The notes under the pieces: generated by a model
The model's database searches: none
The model's input: the letters and a program-made list of their open reading frames with translations, nothing else
Told to the model about the DNA's origin: nothing
Shown: positions 35,737 to 44,362 of the stretch, piece after piece
Position numbering within the stretch: the stretch's first letter is position 1
Layout: each line of letters begins with the position of its first letter
Assembly (NCBI GenBank): GCA_019237115.1
Contig: JAFAHS010000255.1
Location: 62,001 to 126,000 of the forward strand
Length of the DNA: 64,000 bases
Source: Deltaproteobacteria bacterium
GTDB lineage: Bacteria > Desulfobacterota > Binatia > Binatales > Binataceae
Reading direction: 5' to 3'
Translations under genes and position numbers: made by a program

Positions 35737-36753
35737 CTAGCGGTATTCGTCGCCACAGTCGCCGATCAACTTTGCCAGGTCGCGTGATTTTGCGCTGATG
35801 GCGTCCAGCTTTGCGCGGTCGTCGGAATCGAGCTGGAATCCGAAAACGCGCGCGTTGTCGTCGATATGTTCGGCGACGCCGAGTCGTGTGCCGACAATCA
35901 CGGCGGCCACCGCGGGGCGATCCAGAATCGCGCGCACGGCAACGTTCGCAATGCTGACCCTATGGCGGTCGGCGATCTGCTTCACTGCGCCGAGTAACTC
36001 CTGAAACAGGGACCATCCGCCCCATGCTTCGATCATGTTGCGATATTTCTGCAGCGATGCGGTGCTCAGTTCGCTGCGGCGCGGCTCGGACCGGGCCACA
36101 TATTTTTCCGACATCAAACCGCCCAGCAGAACTCCGTAGGGGAGGAGTGTAATCCCATGCGCGGTGCAAAACGCCGCCATGTTGTTTTCCGGCCTGCGAT
36201 CCACCAGCGAATATTGCACCTGGTTCGACACGATCTTGATGCCCTGATCGCTGATGATGCGCAGGTGCTCGGTGTCGAAATTGGTAAGGGCAAGGTGCAG
36301 AATTTTGCCCTCCTGTTGCAGATCGGCGAGATGCTTGAGCGCATCGAGATAGCCGGCGTCGCCGTAGTCCCACCAGTGGAACTGCAGCAGATCCAGCGAT
36401 TTAACGCCCATCCGCGACAGCGACCGGTTAATCGCTTCCTCGACCACGCGGCGCGTCATCCTGCCTGGCCGGGGCACCCATTTGGTGAAGGCTTGAACCT
36501 CGTTGAGCCGATCCGCGCCCAGGCGCCCGGCGAATTGCCGGCGGAATGCTCCAATGAAGTCCTCGGCAGGACCATAGTGATCGGCGAGATCCCAGGTCGT
36601 GAACCCGCGCTCGTGGTAGGTGAACATCTCGGAAATGCCACGCGTCGGGTCGATGTGTCCATGCGCGCCCGAGACTTGCCACAAACCGTTCATCACGCGG
36701 CAGATCGAAAGGTCGGGAGTGAATTGAAAGCGGCTCGATGCGGGTAGGGTCAT
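35737..36753 (-). CDS. Aldo/keto reductase family oxidoreductase
   Basis: The 338-residue TIM-barrel protein has the AKR pattern: D-L-A-D-H-Y-G-P-A-E with the catalytic Tyr, a later L-L-Q-F-H-W-W-D-Y with the active-site His, I-V-S-N-Q-V-Q-Y-S and an N-terminal G-L-W-Q-V-S-G. It should reduce aldehydes or ketones with NADPH. I start at ATG 36753, because GGAG is spaced correctly for it and abuts the ATG at 36759. It is divergent from the F420-type oxidoreductase gene. Confidence 0.88.
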   Translation of the reverse strand: MTLPASSRFQFTPDLSICRVMNGLWQVSGAHGHIDPTRGISEMFTYHERGFTTWDLADHYGPAEDFIGAFRRQFAGRLGADRLNEVQAFTKWVPRPGRMTRRVVEEAINRSLSRMGVKSLDLLQFHWWDYGDAGYLDALKHLADLQQEGKILHLALTNFDTEHLRIISDQGIKIVSNQVQYSLVDRRPENNMAAFCTAHGITLLPYGVLLGGLMSEKYVARSEPRRSELSTASLQKYRNMIEAWGGWSLFQELLGAVKQIADRHRVSIANVAVRAILDRPAVAAVIVGTRLGVAEHIDDNARVFGFQLDSDDRAKLDAISAKSRDLAKLIGDCGDEYR

Positions 36754-36841
36754 GACCATCTCCGGCTATTCTGCAAAATACCCTCTCGGCTCCATTCGGT
36801 GTTAGGCTCTGCGCAACCCCAAAACTGGAGAGGACTGGACC

Positions 36842-37711
36842 ATGAAAATCGGTGTTCTGACGTTTCTGACCGACAAGTCCGGGAGTCCCGGTGCGATCGC
36901 ACACGCGGCCGAGGACCTCGGCTTTGAATCATTCTATGTGGCGGAGCATCTCGCAGTGCCAACCGACTACGCGACCCGCTATCCGCGCTCGCGCGATGGC
37001 AAGGTCCCCGATTTCTACGGCGCATTGATCGATCCGTTCGTCGCGCTCTCAATAGCCGCGCATACCACATCGCGCATCAAGCTGGGAACTGCGATCTGCC
37101 TTCTGCCGGAGCGCAACGTCATCGAAACCGCCAAGGTGACCGCATCGATTGATCACTATTCGAAGGGCCGGCTCATTCTGGGCGTCGGCGCCGGCTGGTT
37201 CCGCGAGGAGGCCCAGCTGTTCGGCGTGGATTTCGTGCGTCGCTGGCAGCATTTGCGCGAAGCGGTGGAAGCGCTGCGCGTCCTGTGGAGTGGTGATGAT
37301 GTAAGCTATGCCGGCGAGATCGTCAAGTTTCCTTCGATCAAAGTCGGACCCAAACCCGTGCAGAAGCCCGCGCCTCCGATCTGGCTCGGGGCGCACGACC
37401 CCAAGTACGCGCTCAAGCGCGTCGCGCGCTATGCGGATGGATGGTGCCCGGGCGGCCTCAGCGTCGAAAAGGCACGCGAATGCATTCCCCAGATTAAGGC
37501 GCTGGCCAGCGAATATGGCCGCGACCCGGAAAAGATCGAGTTTTCCGTCTTGCTGATGGGTGGCGATGGACCAACGGCGGACGTCATGAAGCAGTACGCG
37601 GAGGCGGGCGTGAGTCGGCTGGTGGTCGCGGCGTCTGCGGTCGCGGAAGATGGAGTGAAAGTGGTGCAGGGGCTCGGACCGATAGTGGAGCGCGCTGCGA
37701 AAGTCGGGTAG
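36842..37711 (+). CDS. Luciferase-like (LLM class) oxidoreductase, probably F420-dependent
   Basis: The 289-residue TIM-barrel belongs to the bacterial luciferase superfamily. It has L-G-F-E-S-F-Y-V-A-E-H-L, the G-A-G-W-F-R-E-E cofactor-region motif, a R-W-Q-H-L-R-E-A-V-E-A-L-R-V-L-W block and P-P-I-W-L-G. These are typical of the subgroup annotated as F420-dependent (TIGR03619-like). F420 versus FMN cannot be proven from sequence. The ATG follows GGAGAGGAC. It is a single gene ahead of a hydrolase gene 85 bases downstream. Confidence 0.88.
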   Translation: MKIGVLTFLTDKSGSPGAIAHAAEDLGFESFYVAEHLAVPTDYATRYPRSRDGKVPDFYGALIDPFVALSIAAHTTSRIKLGTAICLLPERNVIETAKVTASIDHYSKGRLILGVGAGWFREEAQLFGVDFVRRWQHLREAVEALRVLWSGDDVSYAGEIVKFPSIKVGPKPVQKPAPPIWLGAHDPKYALKRVARYADGWCPGGLSVEKARECIPQIKALASEYGRDPEKIEFSVLLMGGDGPTADVMKQYAEAGVSRLVVAASAVAEDGVKVVQGLGPIVERAAKVG

Positions 37712-37796
37712 TGGGCGGGGGAGCACGCTTTTTTGGTGGTCGCGCGTCGGACGAGGACCCCTCACTTGGCTCGGGTGAAATACGCGGGAAAGAAAC

Positions 37797-38684
37797 ATGG
37801 GCAGTATCAGCGCGGTAGACGAGAAGCTTCGACGCAAGTTCTATGTCGACGATCCGGACGACCTTCGGCCCGGAGAAAAGCTGGTCTTCCTCCTGAGCCT
37901 GCACGGGGGTGGCTCAGTTGGCGCATGGCAGCGCGCGTACTTTCCGGCCTATCAATACAAGGAAAAATATCGGCTGGTGGTTGCGACACCCTCATCCGCC
38001 ACCAAAGAGCCAATGCGACGTTGGGTGGCGGCGGATGATGATCATCTGCGCAACATCGTCGATTACGTGTTCGGGAAATATGGAAAAGACACGATCGCGG
38101 CCTTCTGGCTGGTCGGACATTCGCAGGGTGGCATGACCGCGAACCGATTGCTCGGCGAAGATTTCTTTCGAAACCGGGTGGATGGCTGGTTAAGTCTGTC
38201 GGGCGGCAGAATCGGGCCAATCGAGTTGCCTGCATCGTTCTTCGTTCCGGTAGGACCACTGCCGCGCCTGCCGGGGTTTCCCGGCGCAACCGCGCGTCCC
38301 GGCGGTGCGGTCATGCCGGATTGCGACATCTCCTTTATCTTTGCGACGGGTGAGCACGAGATCGTCGCGCTGCCCGACACCTCTCCGTGGGCAGACAAGT
38401 ATGAAGCCGGGCCGCGCGTCCGGCTGCCGGACGTAGTCGATGAACAGCCTGGCCAAATCTACGACACCCTGCGCGAGGGGAGGTCGAATTCGGCCTGGGG
38501 TCTATTACCACGACCAGGTGTCGCTCGAGTCTATGTATATCCAAACGCGCGAGGCGGTCGTGCGATCGCCGACGTGGTGCGTCTTGATAAGGGACATACC
38601 GAGGGGTTGGAGCCGCGGGTAACCGAAGAACTGATCAAGATGATGGTCGCGGCGCCCGGCGGCAAGGCGCAACAAATCGGGTGA
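37797..38684 (+). CDS. Alpha/beta-hydrolase, PHB-depolymerase or esterase-like
   Basis: The 295-residue protein has an oxyanion-type S-L-H-G-G-G-S-V-G-A-W near residue 35, the nucleophile elbow G-H-S-Q-G-G, and a late His in D-K-G-H-T-E-G. It has no signal peptide. The pattern is close to feruloyl-esterase or polyhydroxybutyrate-depolymerase-like hydrolases, but the substrate is undetermined. It is followed by the secreted phosphoesterase gene, which could be co-transcribed. Confidence 0.8.
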   Translation: MGSISAVDEKLRRKFYVDDPDDLRPGEKLVFLLSLHGGGSVGAWQRAYFPAYQYKEKYRLVVATPSSATKEPMRRWVAADDDHLRNIVDYVFGKYGKDTIAAFWLVGHSQGGMTANRLLGEDFFRNRVDGWLSLSGGRIGPIELPASFFVPVGPLPRLPGFPGATARPGGAVMPDCDISFIFATGEHEIVALPDTSPWADKYEAGPRVRLPDVVDEQPGQIYDTLREGRSNSAWGLLPRPGVARVYVYPNARGGRAIADVVRLDKGHTEGLEPRVTEELIKMMVAAPGGKAQQIG

Positions 38685-38754
38685 ACTGCGGTTAATCCCC
38701 GCGTAACCGCGGCGGTTGCGGCGAAGCTTGCGGTCGATCTACCGTCGCCGGTTG

Positions 38755-40524
38755 ATGAATTTCTGCTTAATCAGTCGCGCGCTCGCGTGCAGTGTCGCCG
38801 GCGCGATCCTGTTCGCTTGCATCACCGAGTCGGCGGCGATGGCGGCATCCAGCTCGCCAAAAAGTCCGATTCATCACGTCATCCTGGTAGTCGGTGAGAA
38901 TCACAGCTTTGACAATTTATTCGGCGGGTACCAGCCGGTCAGCGGTCAGAGCGTGGACAACCTGCTGTCCGAGGGAATTATCAAGGCAGACGGTACGCCC
39001 GGGCCTCACTTCGACAAGGCGGCCCAATGGAACGCGACCAACCACGACAGATATTCGATCGCTCCCTCGCGCACCGGGCCGTATCCGCGACTGCCACAAC
39101 CAAATACCACGTTCGCTTTTGGGCAACCTCCGGGCGTACCCGACAAGCGATTTCCGGCCGACCTGCCTGATGGCCCATTTCCGCTCAGCAAGTACGGCGC
39201 ATATCAGCTCTCATATACGGGCGACCCATCGCATCGCTTCTTCCAGATGTGGCAGCAGTTCGACGAAGGCCGCAACGACCTGTTCGTGTGGGCCGCGGTC
39301 ACGATCGGCTTCGGCAGCGATGGCAAACCGCCGCCCGCGCCGTTTACCGATCAAAGCACCCGCCAGGGCGCGGTCGCGATGGGTTTTTACAACATGAACC
39401 TCGGCGATGCCCCGGTATTCAAGTTCATCGCGGATCACTACGCGATGAGCGACAACTTCCATCAGGCAATAATGGGCGGGACCGGGGCGAGCTTTATCTT
39501 CCTGGGGACGGGCGACCTTGCGTTCTACAGCGATGGGAACGGAAACCCGCTGACGCCCCCCACCGAACTGATCGAGGACCCCGACCCCTGGAGCGGATCG
39601 AATAACTGGTACCGGCGCGACGGGTATCACAGCGGAACCTATGTGAACTGCGCGGACCGATCCCAACCCGGGGTTGCGGCAATTCTCGACTATCTTAAAA
39701 CGTTACACCGGCCGTCCAACTGCGCGGCCGATCACTATTACCTGGTCAACAACTACGGACCCCCATACAACCCTGATGGCACGCTGGTCGATCGAAAGCA
39801 GCATCCCTACACCCTGCCGCCGCAAACCCTCCCGAATATCGGCGAGGTGCTGAGCAAGGCGGGCATCCCGTGGAAATACTATATCGGCGGCTTAAAGCCG
39901 GGCGGGGCCAATGATTCGTGGTGTTCGATCTGCAATCCGATGCAGTTCAGCCGCAACGTGATGACCACCGGGCTGCGCGCCAATATCACCGGAGTCACGG
40001 ATTTCTTTCACGACGCGGAGTCGGGCACGCTGCCCGCAGTCTCCTTCGTGCGGCCCTACGAGCCGTACTCCGGACATCCAGCCAACTCGTCGGTGGCCGC
40101 GTACGAGTATTTTGTGCAGGCAGTTGCCAATGCGGTGATCAAACAACCGCAGCTCTTCGCCGACACGGCGATTTTCGTCACATTTGACGAAGGCGGAGGC
40201 TACTATGATTCCGGCTACATCCAGCCGCTCGATTTCTTTGGCGACGGTACCCGCATGCCGATGACAGTCATTTCACCGTATGTAGAGCCGGGCGTGATCG
40301 ACCACGCCTACGCGGACCAGGCGTCGTTTCTCAAATTTATCGAGTGGAACTGGGGTCTCGCCCCGTTATCGTCGCGCAGCCGCGACAATCTTCCCAATCC
40401 GATAGCCTCAACCCAGAACCCGTACGTGCCGAGCAATGGCCCTGCGATCGGCGACTTGCAAAGCATTTTCGACTTTTCTCATCGGCGCAGCGATGCTCCA
40501 TTGATCCTTCCGGGTGGGATCTAG
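38755..40524 (+). CDS. Secreted phosphoesterase (phospholipase C / acid phosphatase family)
   Basis: From ATG 38755 the protein is 589 residues with a signal peptide (A-C-S-V-A-G-A-I-L-F-A-C, cleavage near A-M-A-A). The phosphoesterase family motifs are V-V-G-E-N-H-S-F-D-N-L-F-G near the N-terminus, H-P-A-N-S-S in the middle and F-D-E-G-G-G-Y-Y-D. These provide the metal and catalytic residues of the alkaline-phosphatase-like fold. It may release phosphate from phospholipids or phosphomonoesters outside the cell. An in-frame TTG at 38716 would spoil the signal peptide. A second, Tat-type member lies at 59114-61416. Confidence 0.88.
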   Translation: MNFCLISRALACSVAGAILFACITESAAMAASSSPKSPIHHVILVVGENHSFDNLFGGYQPVSGQSVDNLLSEGIIKADGTPGPHFDKAAQWNATNHDRYSIAPSRTGPYPRLPQPNTTFAFGQPPGVPDKRFPADLPDGPFPLSKYGAYQLSYTGDPSHRFFQMWQQFDEGRNDLFVWAAVTIGFGSDGKPPPAPFTDQSTRQGAVAMGFYNMNLGDAPVFKFIADHYAMSDNFHQAIMGGTGASFIFLGTGDLAFYSDGNGNPLTPPTELIEDPDPWSGSNNWYRRDGYHSGTYVNCADRSQPGVAAILDYLKTLHRPSNCAADHYYLVNNYGPPYNPDGTLVDRKQHPYTLPPQTLPNIGEVLSKAGIPWKYYIGGLKPGGANDSWCSICNPMQFSRNVMTTGLRANITGVTDFFHDAESGTLPAVSFVRPYEPYSGHPANSSVAAYEYFVQAVANAVIKQPQLFADTAIFVTFDEGGGYYDSGYIQPLDFFGDGTRMPMTVISPYVEPGVIDHAYADQASFLKFIEWNWGLAPLSSRSRDNLPNPIASTQNPYVPSNGPAIGDLQSIFDFSHRRSDAPLILPGGI

Positions 40525-40671
40525 CGGTGATCCTGAATTTCGGAACGACCGGCCGCTCCGCACGGCGATCCTTACTTCCGCGAGCGCTCACCCACACTCC
40601 ATCGGGCGAGGGCTGCGCCCTTCCAATCGCTTTACAATTCGGACTGTTTTTCTTCGATTGAGGCGAGGATC

Positions 40672-41277
40672 TCAGCCGCCGGCGTGACGCTGCGATTGCT
40701 GGCCGCCGATCACTTGCGGCTCGAGGAATTTTCCTTGGCGATGCTCGACCAACACGATCCCGCAGTTCGGCGGCACGTGCGCATCTTCCCAACGGCCAGT
40801 CATATACGCCCACATGGCGATCATCACGCCGCCGTGACTAACGACGACCACGTCGTCATCGACGAAACGTGCAGCCAGTTCATCGAGAATTGGTCCGACC
40901 CTATCCCGCACATGTTCGTAGGATTCACCGCCCGGCGGGACCCAAGTCCACGGCCGCGTATGGTCATAGCCTTCGGCTTCGAAAATCGATTCGTAAGGCT
41001 TGCCGGCGAACTCGCCGGTTTCGCGCTCATGCAAGCCCTCGCGAACCTCGAACGGGAGCTTCAGTTCTTCGGCAATGATCGCTCCAGTATCGCGGGCGCG
41101 AACATACGGACTCGCCACCACGACGCGCGGATTCGAGATTCCGAGAATCGCGGATGCCGCCTCGCGCGCCTGCTTACGGCCCAGCTCGGTGAGCGGTAGC
41201 GTCATCGGAGTGGTGGTGAAGATTCGCGTGACGTTTCCCGCGCTCTCGCCGTGTCGCATCAGTACCAGTCTGCCCAT
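40672..41277 (-). CDS. Histidine phosphatase superfamily protein
   Basis: The 201-residue protein has the phosphohistidine motif L-M-R-H-G-E-S-A-G-N at its N-terminus, H-E-R-E-T-G-E-F in the middle and the second catalytic His in V-V-S-H-G-G-V-M. It is related to phosphoglycerate mutases and broad phosphatases, and its substrate is unknown. ATG 41277 is preceded by AAGGG. A longer in-frame extension to 41499 has no support and would run into the divergent sigma-factor gene. Confidence 0.88.
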   Translation of the reverse strand: MGRLVLMRHGESAGNVTRIFTTTPMTLPLTELGRKQAREAASAILGISNPRVVVASPYVRARDTGAIIAEELKLPFEVREGLHERETGEFAGKPYESIFEAEGYDHTRPWTWVPPGGESYEHVRDRVGPILDELAARFVDDDVVVVSHGGVMIAMWAYMTGRWEDAHVPPNCGIVLVEHRQGKFLEPQVIGGQQSQRHAGG

Positions 41278-41442
41278 GCTGTCGCCCTTTTCGCCTGCGC
41301 TGCCGCTTGGCAGCATTTTGCCCGCAAGCAAAGATTGACGCCACGTCAGTCCGACCCCGGGGCCCTGACGGTTTCCCGGGCAGGTATCTTTCGGCGTCGC
41401 CAATCCGTCGAACTTATGACGACCTGATTGGGGAGGGGCCCC

Positions 41443-42453
41443 GTGACGGAAAACGATTTTCCCAAGCCGATACGCGATGAGACCCGCGCCGCGTGGCACA
41501 GCTATATCGACTTTTTTGTGCCCTTTCGACCCGAACTACTTCGCTATTGCAGACGGCTGACCGGCGATGTCTGGGATGCGGAAGACCTGGTGCAAGAAAC
41601 CATGCTGAATGGGTTTGGTGTATTGGGACGGGTCAATTCAATAGCGAATCCGCCCGGATACCTGATTCGGATCGCCACCAATCTATGGCTCGATGCGGTT
41701 CGGCGGCGCGAGGTGGCCGAGCGCGCCGCCGAAGGGGAGCGCGATGAGCCTGTCATTAACCAGCCGAAGGCTGATCCCGCCGAGGTGCGCGATGCCGCCG
41801 CCGTGCTCATGCGCATGCTTGGGCCGCAGGAACGTGCGGCCTTCCGTCTCAAAGAGGTCTTCGAGATGAGCCTCGATCAGATTGCCGAGGTGCTCGCCAC
41901 CTCGGTCGGGGCGGTGAAGGCGGCACTGCATCGGGGCCGTAAACGGCTCGACGCGACACCCCGGCCGGCATCTCGGCGACCGGCGGCGTCGGCGACGCTG
42001 GTCGATCGCTTTGTCGAGCGGCTGAATGCAGCAGACCTGCAGGGGCTTCTGGCACTGATGCTGGATAGCGCGACGATCGAGATGGTTGGAAATCTGCTTG
42101 AGGTCGGCCGCAAGCAGTTCGAGGCCAAGGGCACTTGGCTCTGGCAGGCCGTCAACGTCCATCCAGACATGCCGCCCGAGTTGCGCCCACCCAAGTTCCT
42201 CAACGAGCGGGCAATTGTTCATGGGGAACCACTGATGCTCGGGTTTATTGTGTATGGAAACGAAAAGATCCTGATGGCAATCGCTCGCTTCGAGGAAATG
42301 GACGCGCAAATCGCGCGCATCCGCTCTTACAACCTCAATCTCGAAGTTCTCCAGGAGGTTGGTCGCGAACTCGGCTACACCGTGGGCCAGGTACCATATC
42401 GCTTCCCGACCCCGGCGCCGGGGATGGGCTGGAGCGATCCGAGGAACGAGTGA
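41443..42453 (+). CDS. ECF-type sigma factor with C-terminal SnoaL-like extension
   Basis: The 336-residue protein has sigma region 2 (L-L-R-Y-C-R-R-L-T-G-D-V-W-D-A-E-D-L-V-Q-E) and region 4 (F-E-M-S-L-D-Q-I-A-E-V-L-A-T-S-V-G-A-V-K). A further 140 residues, beginning V-D-R-F-V-E-R-L-N-A-A-D-L-Q-G, look like the SnoaL/NTF2 fold attached to some ECF groups. In those groups the extension replaces a separate anti-sigma factor, and none is seen here. GTG 41443 is chosen because GGGGAGGGG lies just upstream. Its likely targets may include the neighbouring VOC gene, which is inference. Confidence 0.88.
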   Translation: MTENDFPKPIRDETRAAWHSYIDFFVPFRPELLRYCRRLTGDVWDAEDLVQETMLNGFGVLGRVNSIANPPGYLIRIATNLWLDAVRRREVAERAAEGERDEPVINQPKADPAEVRDAAAVLMRMLGPQERAAFRLKEVFEMSLDQIAEVLATSVGAVKAALHRGRKRLDATPRPASRRPAASATLVDRFVERLNAADLQGLLALMLDSATIEMVGNLLEVGRKQFEAKGTWLWQAVNVHPDMPPELRPPKFLNERAIVHGEPLMLGFIVYGNEKILMAIARFEEMDAQIARIRSYNLNLEVLQEVGRELGYTVGQVPYRFPTPAPGMGWSDPRNE

Positions 42454-42677
42454 CGGTTCCGTTTCGAAATCGCCGAGGCTCCGGCAGGCGCGCACGGAAT
42501 CATGGCAGGAGTCGCTCTGCCTCGCGCTGACGGAGTCGGGGGACGGCGGCTGCGGGTCCGCCAATCAAAGAGGCCAGTGCACCTGCCATCAATTGGACTA
42601 TGCACAACCGCATTCGCAAGTCGCGGCGATGGACGTGCGCTCGATAACGGGTCAGACTGCGCCTGGGAGGAGGGTCT

Positions 42678-43079
42678 ATGGCACCAGTAAGCGGAATCGA
42701 CCACGTCGTTATTAATGCTGCCGATCTGGAAGCGACCTGCGCCTTCTACGATCGCCTGTTTGGGATCACGACTCATGCTGAGTACGCACAAGACGGTAAG
42801 GTGCTGGTGCGGCAAGTCGCAATCGGGGGTGCCGTATTGAGCATCCATCAGCGAGGGAATGGCGTCGAACTCGTGGCCAAGCATCCAACCGTGGGCGGCG
42901 GCGACATTTGCCTTCGCTGGGATGGCGACATCCAGAGTGCGATCGATCTTCTGAAACGCAACGGCATCGCGATCATCGCCGGACCGGCGCGTCGACGGAC
43001 GGCGGATGGCAAGCCGAGCAAGTCAGTTTACTTTCGTGATATTGACGACAATCTGCTGGAGCTCATGGCGGCGGACTGA
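42678..43079 (+). CDS. VOC (glyoxalase/dioxygenase) family protein
   Basis: The 133-residue protein is a single vicinal-oxygen-chelate unit: H-V-V-I-N-A-A-D-L-E at the start with the first metal-type His, and Y-F-R-D-I-D-D-N-L-L-E-L near the end with the Glu ligand. It may bind a divalent metal and act on a glyoxal-like, dioxygenase or antibiotic substrate. A very strong GGAGGAGG precedes the ATG. It is 225 bases after the sigma-factor gene. Confidence 0.88.
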   Translation: MAPVSGIDHVVINAADLEATCAFYDRLFGITTHAEYAQDGKVLVRQVAIGGAVLSIHQRGNGVELVAKHPTVGGGDICLRWDGDIQSAIDLLKRNGIAIIAGPARRRTADGKPSKSVYFRDIDDNLLELMAAD

Positions 43080-43152
43080 TGTGAGCGACCGGCCAAACCC
43101 GCTCGAACCAGATTGCTTAGAATCTTGACCGCTGAGGTTACGGGCCAGCGCC

Positions 43153-43688
43153 TTGTCCGCTTATGACATTGCGGGTTGGGCCGGATTCTTAGCGGTGGCG
43201 GCCGGCGTTGCGGCGACGCTGACCGGGCTCATCTTCGTGGCGGTCTCGATCAATCTTGCGCGGATTATGGAATTTCCCGGGTTGCCGGAGCGCGCCGCCG
43301 AGACGATCGTGCAGTTGCTCGGCGCGATGACAATTTCGCTTATTGCCCTGGTGCCCGGGCAATCGGCGCTGGTTCTGGGAGTCGAGCTCGCGGTTGCTGC
43401 TGCGATCCTCTGGATTCTTCAGACCCGCCTGCAGTTGCGCTCATTCAAGAAGCTGCGATCAAACAAAGCCAATGACGGTTATGTCGCGGGGCAGCCATTT
43501 CCACTGATGCGCCGCCGAATCATCACGATCGCGCTCGCGCAACTCGCTACGGTGCCGTTCGTTCTTGCCGGAATAACGCTGGTGCTGGGCACGCTGGAGG
43601 CCTCTACTGGCTCGTTCCGGGGCTGATTTTTTCGATGACGTTAGGCGTCGCGACCGCGTGGGTTTTGCTTGTCGAAATTCTGCGCTGA
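43153..43688 (+). pseudogene. Frameshifted small membrane protein
   Basis: The first frame (TTG 43153 to a stop at 43624-43626) encodes three membrane helices (L-A-V-A-A-G-V-A-A-T-L-T-G-L-I-F and later). It then ends abruptly in L-E-A-S-T-G-S-F-R-G. The frame two bases on from about 43590 continues as G-G-L-Y-W-L-V-P-G-L-I-F-S, then V-A-T-A-W-V-L-L-V-E-I-L-R and stops at 43686-43688. That is a fitting fourth helix and a natural C-terminus. One lost base near 43590 would restore a protein of about 179 residues. Either the gene is broken or the assembly has an error. The family is unknown to me. TTG is the only available start. Confidence 0.65.
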
Positions 43689-43695
43689 CTACTCC

Positions 43696-43878
43696 TCAGA
43701 ACCCCATCACCGCGCAACTGCGTTGGTAGAATTGCTCCTTCGCTTCCTCGCCTATCGAGCGCAGCGTCGCTTCAAACGTACGACGGGTCGCGGCCGCCGG
43801 GTGCGGACAGTCGGTGGAGAACAAAACCGTCTCCGCGCCGGCATTCTCTTCGACGGAGGGTCCGCCGCTGCTGGTCAA
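43696..43878 (-). pseudogene. C-terminal remnant of an amidohydrolase-family gene
   Basis: The frame gives about 60 residues with G-A-E-T-V-L-F-S-T-D-C-P-H-P and E-E-A-K-E-Q-F. This is the C-terminal pattern of amidohydrolase-2 proteins, in which S-T/S-D-Y-P-H-P carries the last metal-site Asp and is followed by an alpha helix to the end. The remaining 250 or more residues of such a protein are missing to the right in any frame. The Tyr-to-Cys change is unusual. I read it as a decayed stub, not a functional small gene. Confidence 0.6.
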
Positions 43879-43997
43879 GGGGGCTCGGCGTACCTGCCGA
43901 AGCTTGCTGTCAGACTAAAGTCGTGCTGCGCGAAATCCGCGCGAACACTTCCCGATAGTCGCGGTGCGAATCTAGGGAGCTAGGGAACAGCTGCACC

Positions 43998-44180
43998 CTA
44001 GGACTGATGCATATGCATGGGGCAATGTTGCCCTCCCGAGCAACATGCTTCCTTGGGACAGCAATTCTGCGGGGGGTTGCAGCACGCGGGCGCTGCACCC
44101 GGAGCACGCAGTGCGTAGGCGCTGAAACCCGCACCTAAGAGAATGAGAGCCATAAACAGGGACAGGATCGAGCCCTTCAT
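43998..44180 (-). CDS. Exported Cys/His-rich peptide (60 residues)
   Basis: A strong GGAGGAGG ribosome site precedes ATG 44180. Residues 1-24 are a signal peptide or membrane anchor (S-I-L-S-L-F-M-A-L-I-L-L-G-A-G-F). The mature part of about 30 residues has three Cys-Cys pairs plus one Cys (A-C-C-N-P-P, N-C-C-P-K-E, A-C-C-S-G-G, H-C-P) and ends with M-H-M-H-Q-S. This composition suits periplasmic binding of a soft metal such as copper or zinc. I know no named family. It lies between gene remnants but itself looks intact. Confidence 0.65.
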   Translation of the reverse strand: MKGSILSLFMALILLGAGFSAYALRAPGAAPACCNPPQNCCPKEACCSGGQHCPMHMHQS

Positions 44181-44326
44181 TTCCTACCTCCTCCCGGGAA
44201 AGCAGCGATGAATCCAACCCGACGGTACCAAAGCACACTTCCTTTTGGGAAGCGAAAAATTGCCGGAATTTTTCAGGTTCCCCCGGCCCGGACCATAGTC
44301 GCCTTCAACAATCCGAGGCCTGGTCC

Positions 44327-44357
44327 TTGACAATACGTAACCTCTGGGTTACATAAT
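44327..44357 (+). promoter_or_regulatory. Promoter with embedded GTAACC-TCTG-GGTTAC palindrome
   Basis: TTGACA (44327-44332) is a perfect -35 box, and CATAAT (44352-44357) or the overlapping TACATA serves as -10, with the usual spacing range. Between them lies a perfect six-base inverted repeat, GTAACC (44337-44342) and GGTTAC (44347-44352), separated by four bases. That is where a repressor would block polymerase. The following ATG at 44363 opens an eroded ArsR-like frame ahead of the SRPBCC gene, so an ArsR operator is the natural reading. Confidence 0.6.
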
Positions 44358-44362
44358 TTCTG

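Noticed and set aside
41278..41499. Longer N-terminus for the histidine phosphatase
   Set aside because: It would overlap the divergent sigma-factor start, has no ribosome site and precedes the family's natural beginning at M-G-R-L-V-L-M-R-H-G.
43153..43626. The membrane protein's TGA as another selenocysteine codon
   Set aside because: The conserved-looking continuation lies in a different frame, so a frameshift explains it and no redox motif surrounds the TGA.
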